Below are positions 62,769 to 64,000 of a stretch of DNA of 64,000 nucleotides, piece after piece; the stretch's first letter is position 1, and each line of letters begins with the position of its first letter. This DNA is from Formosa sp030427735 (GTDB taxonomy: Bacteria > Bacteroidota > Bacteroidia > Flavobacteriales > Flavobacteriaceae). The stretch covers positions 3,100,001 through 3,164,000 of the forward strand of contig NZ_CP195158.1 in NCBI RefSeq assembly GCF_051200825.1, written 5' to 3'. The translations under genes were made by a program, and so were the position numbers. The notes beneath the pieces are model-generated. The model saw only the letters and a program-made list of their open reading frames with translations. It did no database searches and was not told the DNA's origin.

Positions 62769-64000
62769 CTAGTCTACATTATCGTGTAAAAACGAATTAT
62801 TACTTCTTAACTGAATATCATTATTATCGTCTACTCCTAAACTGGTTTTAGACATGTTAGTTTCAGATGAATGCTGCGTTTCATTTAAATCTACACCCTG
62901 ACGTTTATATGCTGGGATTTTTTCTATTTCATCAATTTTCGAGGTATTGAATTTATAGTTGAAATCCTTCATTTTACGACGGCGCTCTTCGGCACGCTCC
63001 TTCAACATGTCCGAAATAGGACTATGCATAGGATCGACCTCTTCTACTTTATTATCCTGTACCGGACGCTCTTGCTTCGCTTCTTTTTTAACGAAACTAA
63101 TGTTTTGATCAAACTCATTAAGCGCTTTATCTTCTACCGGTTTCTGAACTGGTTTTCTTGTAATTTCACTTTCTGGCTCAGAATAATCATCTAACACGTA
63201 ACGTACTTCCCCTTTTTCGGTAGCTTCGGTAACATTTACAAGTTCTACATAATCGTTAACTGCGATATTTTTAACATGGTCGCTTTCTTCTTCTAGATTG
63301 TGCTTAACCACTTTTTCATTAGCATCAGTATCTGCAGAACCTTTAGATAATGGCATATCGAAAGTTAAGGTGATTTGCTTCTCTTCTTCAATATCAAACG
63401 TTTCGGTTGGCTCTTCTACCTGATGATTTTTAACCTCGGTAAACACAAAATCGTTAACATCTACATGAGATAAATCTTCGTAATCGACTTCAATATTTTT
63501 AATGGCTTCGGTTGTCGGTACCAAATCTGAAACATTCGACGACGGCTTAGTCGCTTCCTTTTTTGGTAATTGCGGCTGAGTTTCGAATTCTTCTAGATCG
63601 TTTAAATCTAAAGTATGTCTAACCACTTTTGGTGGCTCTTCTTTTTTAAGCTCGATATTTGGTGTTATAATAGCTGGTTCGCGCTCTATTTTATTAGACT
63701 CTTGCTTTTCTAAATTTTGCTCGTCTTCTAACGAGTGTACCACTTTTTTAGCTTCGGTATTAGAAATTTCGTCCTGCTGATCTAAATTAAAACCCGTTGC
63801 TATAATGGTTACCGCGATAGATTCTTCTAACGAATCGTCTTCGCCAACCCCCATAATAATGTTTGCACCGTGTCCAGCTTCATTTTGAATGTGGTCGTTA
63901 ATTTCTCCAATCTCATCGATAGTAATTTCTTGAGCTCCAGAAACGATAAGCAACAATACGTTTTTAGCTCCAGAAATTTTGTTATCGTTAAGTAAAGGCG
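62769..64000 (-). CDS. ftsZ: Cell-division GTPase FtsZ, C-terminal part (start outside window)
   Basis: The frame is open to the window end (minus strand), so the N-terminal GTPase core is missing. The visible start PLLNDNKISGAKNVLLLIVS, then EITIDEIGEINDHIQNEAG and ANIIMGVGEDDSLEESIAVT is the FtsZ C-terminal (T7-loop distal) domain, followed by VTIIATGFN. Then a long linker of about 300 residues, rich in Glu, Lys and Val. An unusually long linker is typical of Bacteroidota. FtsZ forms the division ring at mid-cell. Terminator at 62712-62743. Confidence 0.95.
   Translation of the reverse strand, partial: PLLNDNKISGAKNVLLLIVSGAQEITIDEIGEINDHIQNEAGHGANIIMGVGEDDSLEESIAVTIIATGFNLDQQDEISNTEAKKVVHSLEDEQNLEKQESNKIEREPAIITPNIELKKEEPPKVVRHTLDLNDLEEFETQPQLPKKEATKPSSNVSDLVPTTEAIKNIEVDYEDLSHVDVNDFVFTEVKNHQVEEPTETFDIEEEKQITLTFDMPLSKGSADTDANEKVVKHNLEEESDHVKNIAVNDYVELVNVTEATEKGEVRYVLDDYSEPESEITRKPVQKPVEDKALNEFDQNISFVKKEAKQERPVQDNKVEEVDPMHSPISDMLKERAEERRRKMKDFNYKFNTSKIDEIEKIPAYKRQGVDLNETQHSSETNMSKTSLGVDDNNDIQLRSNNSFLHDNVD

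Noticed and set aside
1..64000. CRISPR array
   Set aside because: No regularly spaced direct repeats or cas genes were seen; the only direct repeats are the att cores, the arm sites and the short repeat in the replication gene.

Overview
The window comes from a marine-type member of the Flavobacteriaceae (phylum Bacteroidota). Evidence: low-GC DNA; a 287-residue primary sigma factor without region 1.1; promoters of the TTTG / TAnnTTTG type; a type IX secretion (T9SS) sorting-domain protein; a UpxY/NusG-like antiterminator heading a polysaccharide locus; and an FtsZ with a very long acidic linker next to a YqeY protein. Genus cannot be fixed from the sequence alone.

Region 1 (1-3640, + strand) is core genome: the 3' end of pnp, a small conserved hypothetical gene, rpoD, rpe and a small outer-membrane barrel protein, separated by clear intrinsic terminators.

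Region 2 (about 3950-40640, all on the minus strand) is a ~36.6 kb surface-polysaccharide locus. Transcription starts at a good Bacteroidota promoter (40612-40640), then a winged-helix regulator and a UpxY-type antiterminator. Next come nucleotide-sugar genes (TviB/WbpO-type dehydrogenase, gmd, fcl, ugd, UDP-glucuronate 4-epimerase, UDP-glucuronate decarboxylase), an ABC-type flippase, about eleven glycosyltransferases, four sulfotransferases, two pyruvyltransferase-family proteins, three acyltransferases, a Wzy-like polymerase, a WecA-like initiating transferase, and Wza and Wzc. The predicted product is a large, acidic, probably sulfated and pyruvylated/acylated repeat-unit polymer with fucose and uronic acid or xylose units. 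One glycosyltransferase (GT14) is cut by a single in-frame TAA. The wecA-like gene and wza-wzc have their own internal promoters.

Region 3 (41099-47676) holds an MtfA/M90-like membrane protein with an altered zinc motif, and a four-gene cluster: a T9SS-sorted protein, an 85-residue exported peptide, a PqqD-HprK fusion kinase and an NTP_transf_5 nucleotidyltransferase. A rhodanese-thioredoxin lipoprotein follows on the other strand.

Region 4 (47791-62079) is a 14.3 kb integrated element in the 3' end of tRNA-Arg(TCG), bounded by a 21-bp direct repeat. It carries a tyrosine integrase, an RteC-like gene, an excisionase, a II/X-family replication initiator, a HEPN-like gene, a possible small-terminase-like gene, a 1244-residue tape measure protein, a tail-tip-like protein and a divergent repressor module. 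It has no recognisable large terminase, portal, capsid or lysis gene, so it looks like a phage satellite or a cut-down prophage. Near-identical 27-bp repeats lie just inside both ends, and the element brings a replacement terminator for the tRNA. This is the best candidate for an undescribed system.

Region 5 (62060-64000, minus strand) is core again: tRNA-Arg, a decayed second tRNA-Arg, yqeY and the 3' part of ftsZ.
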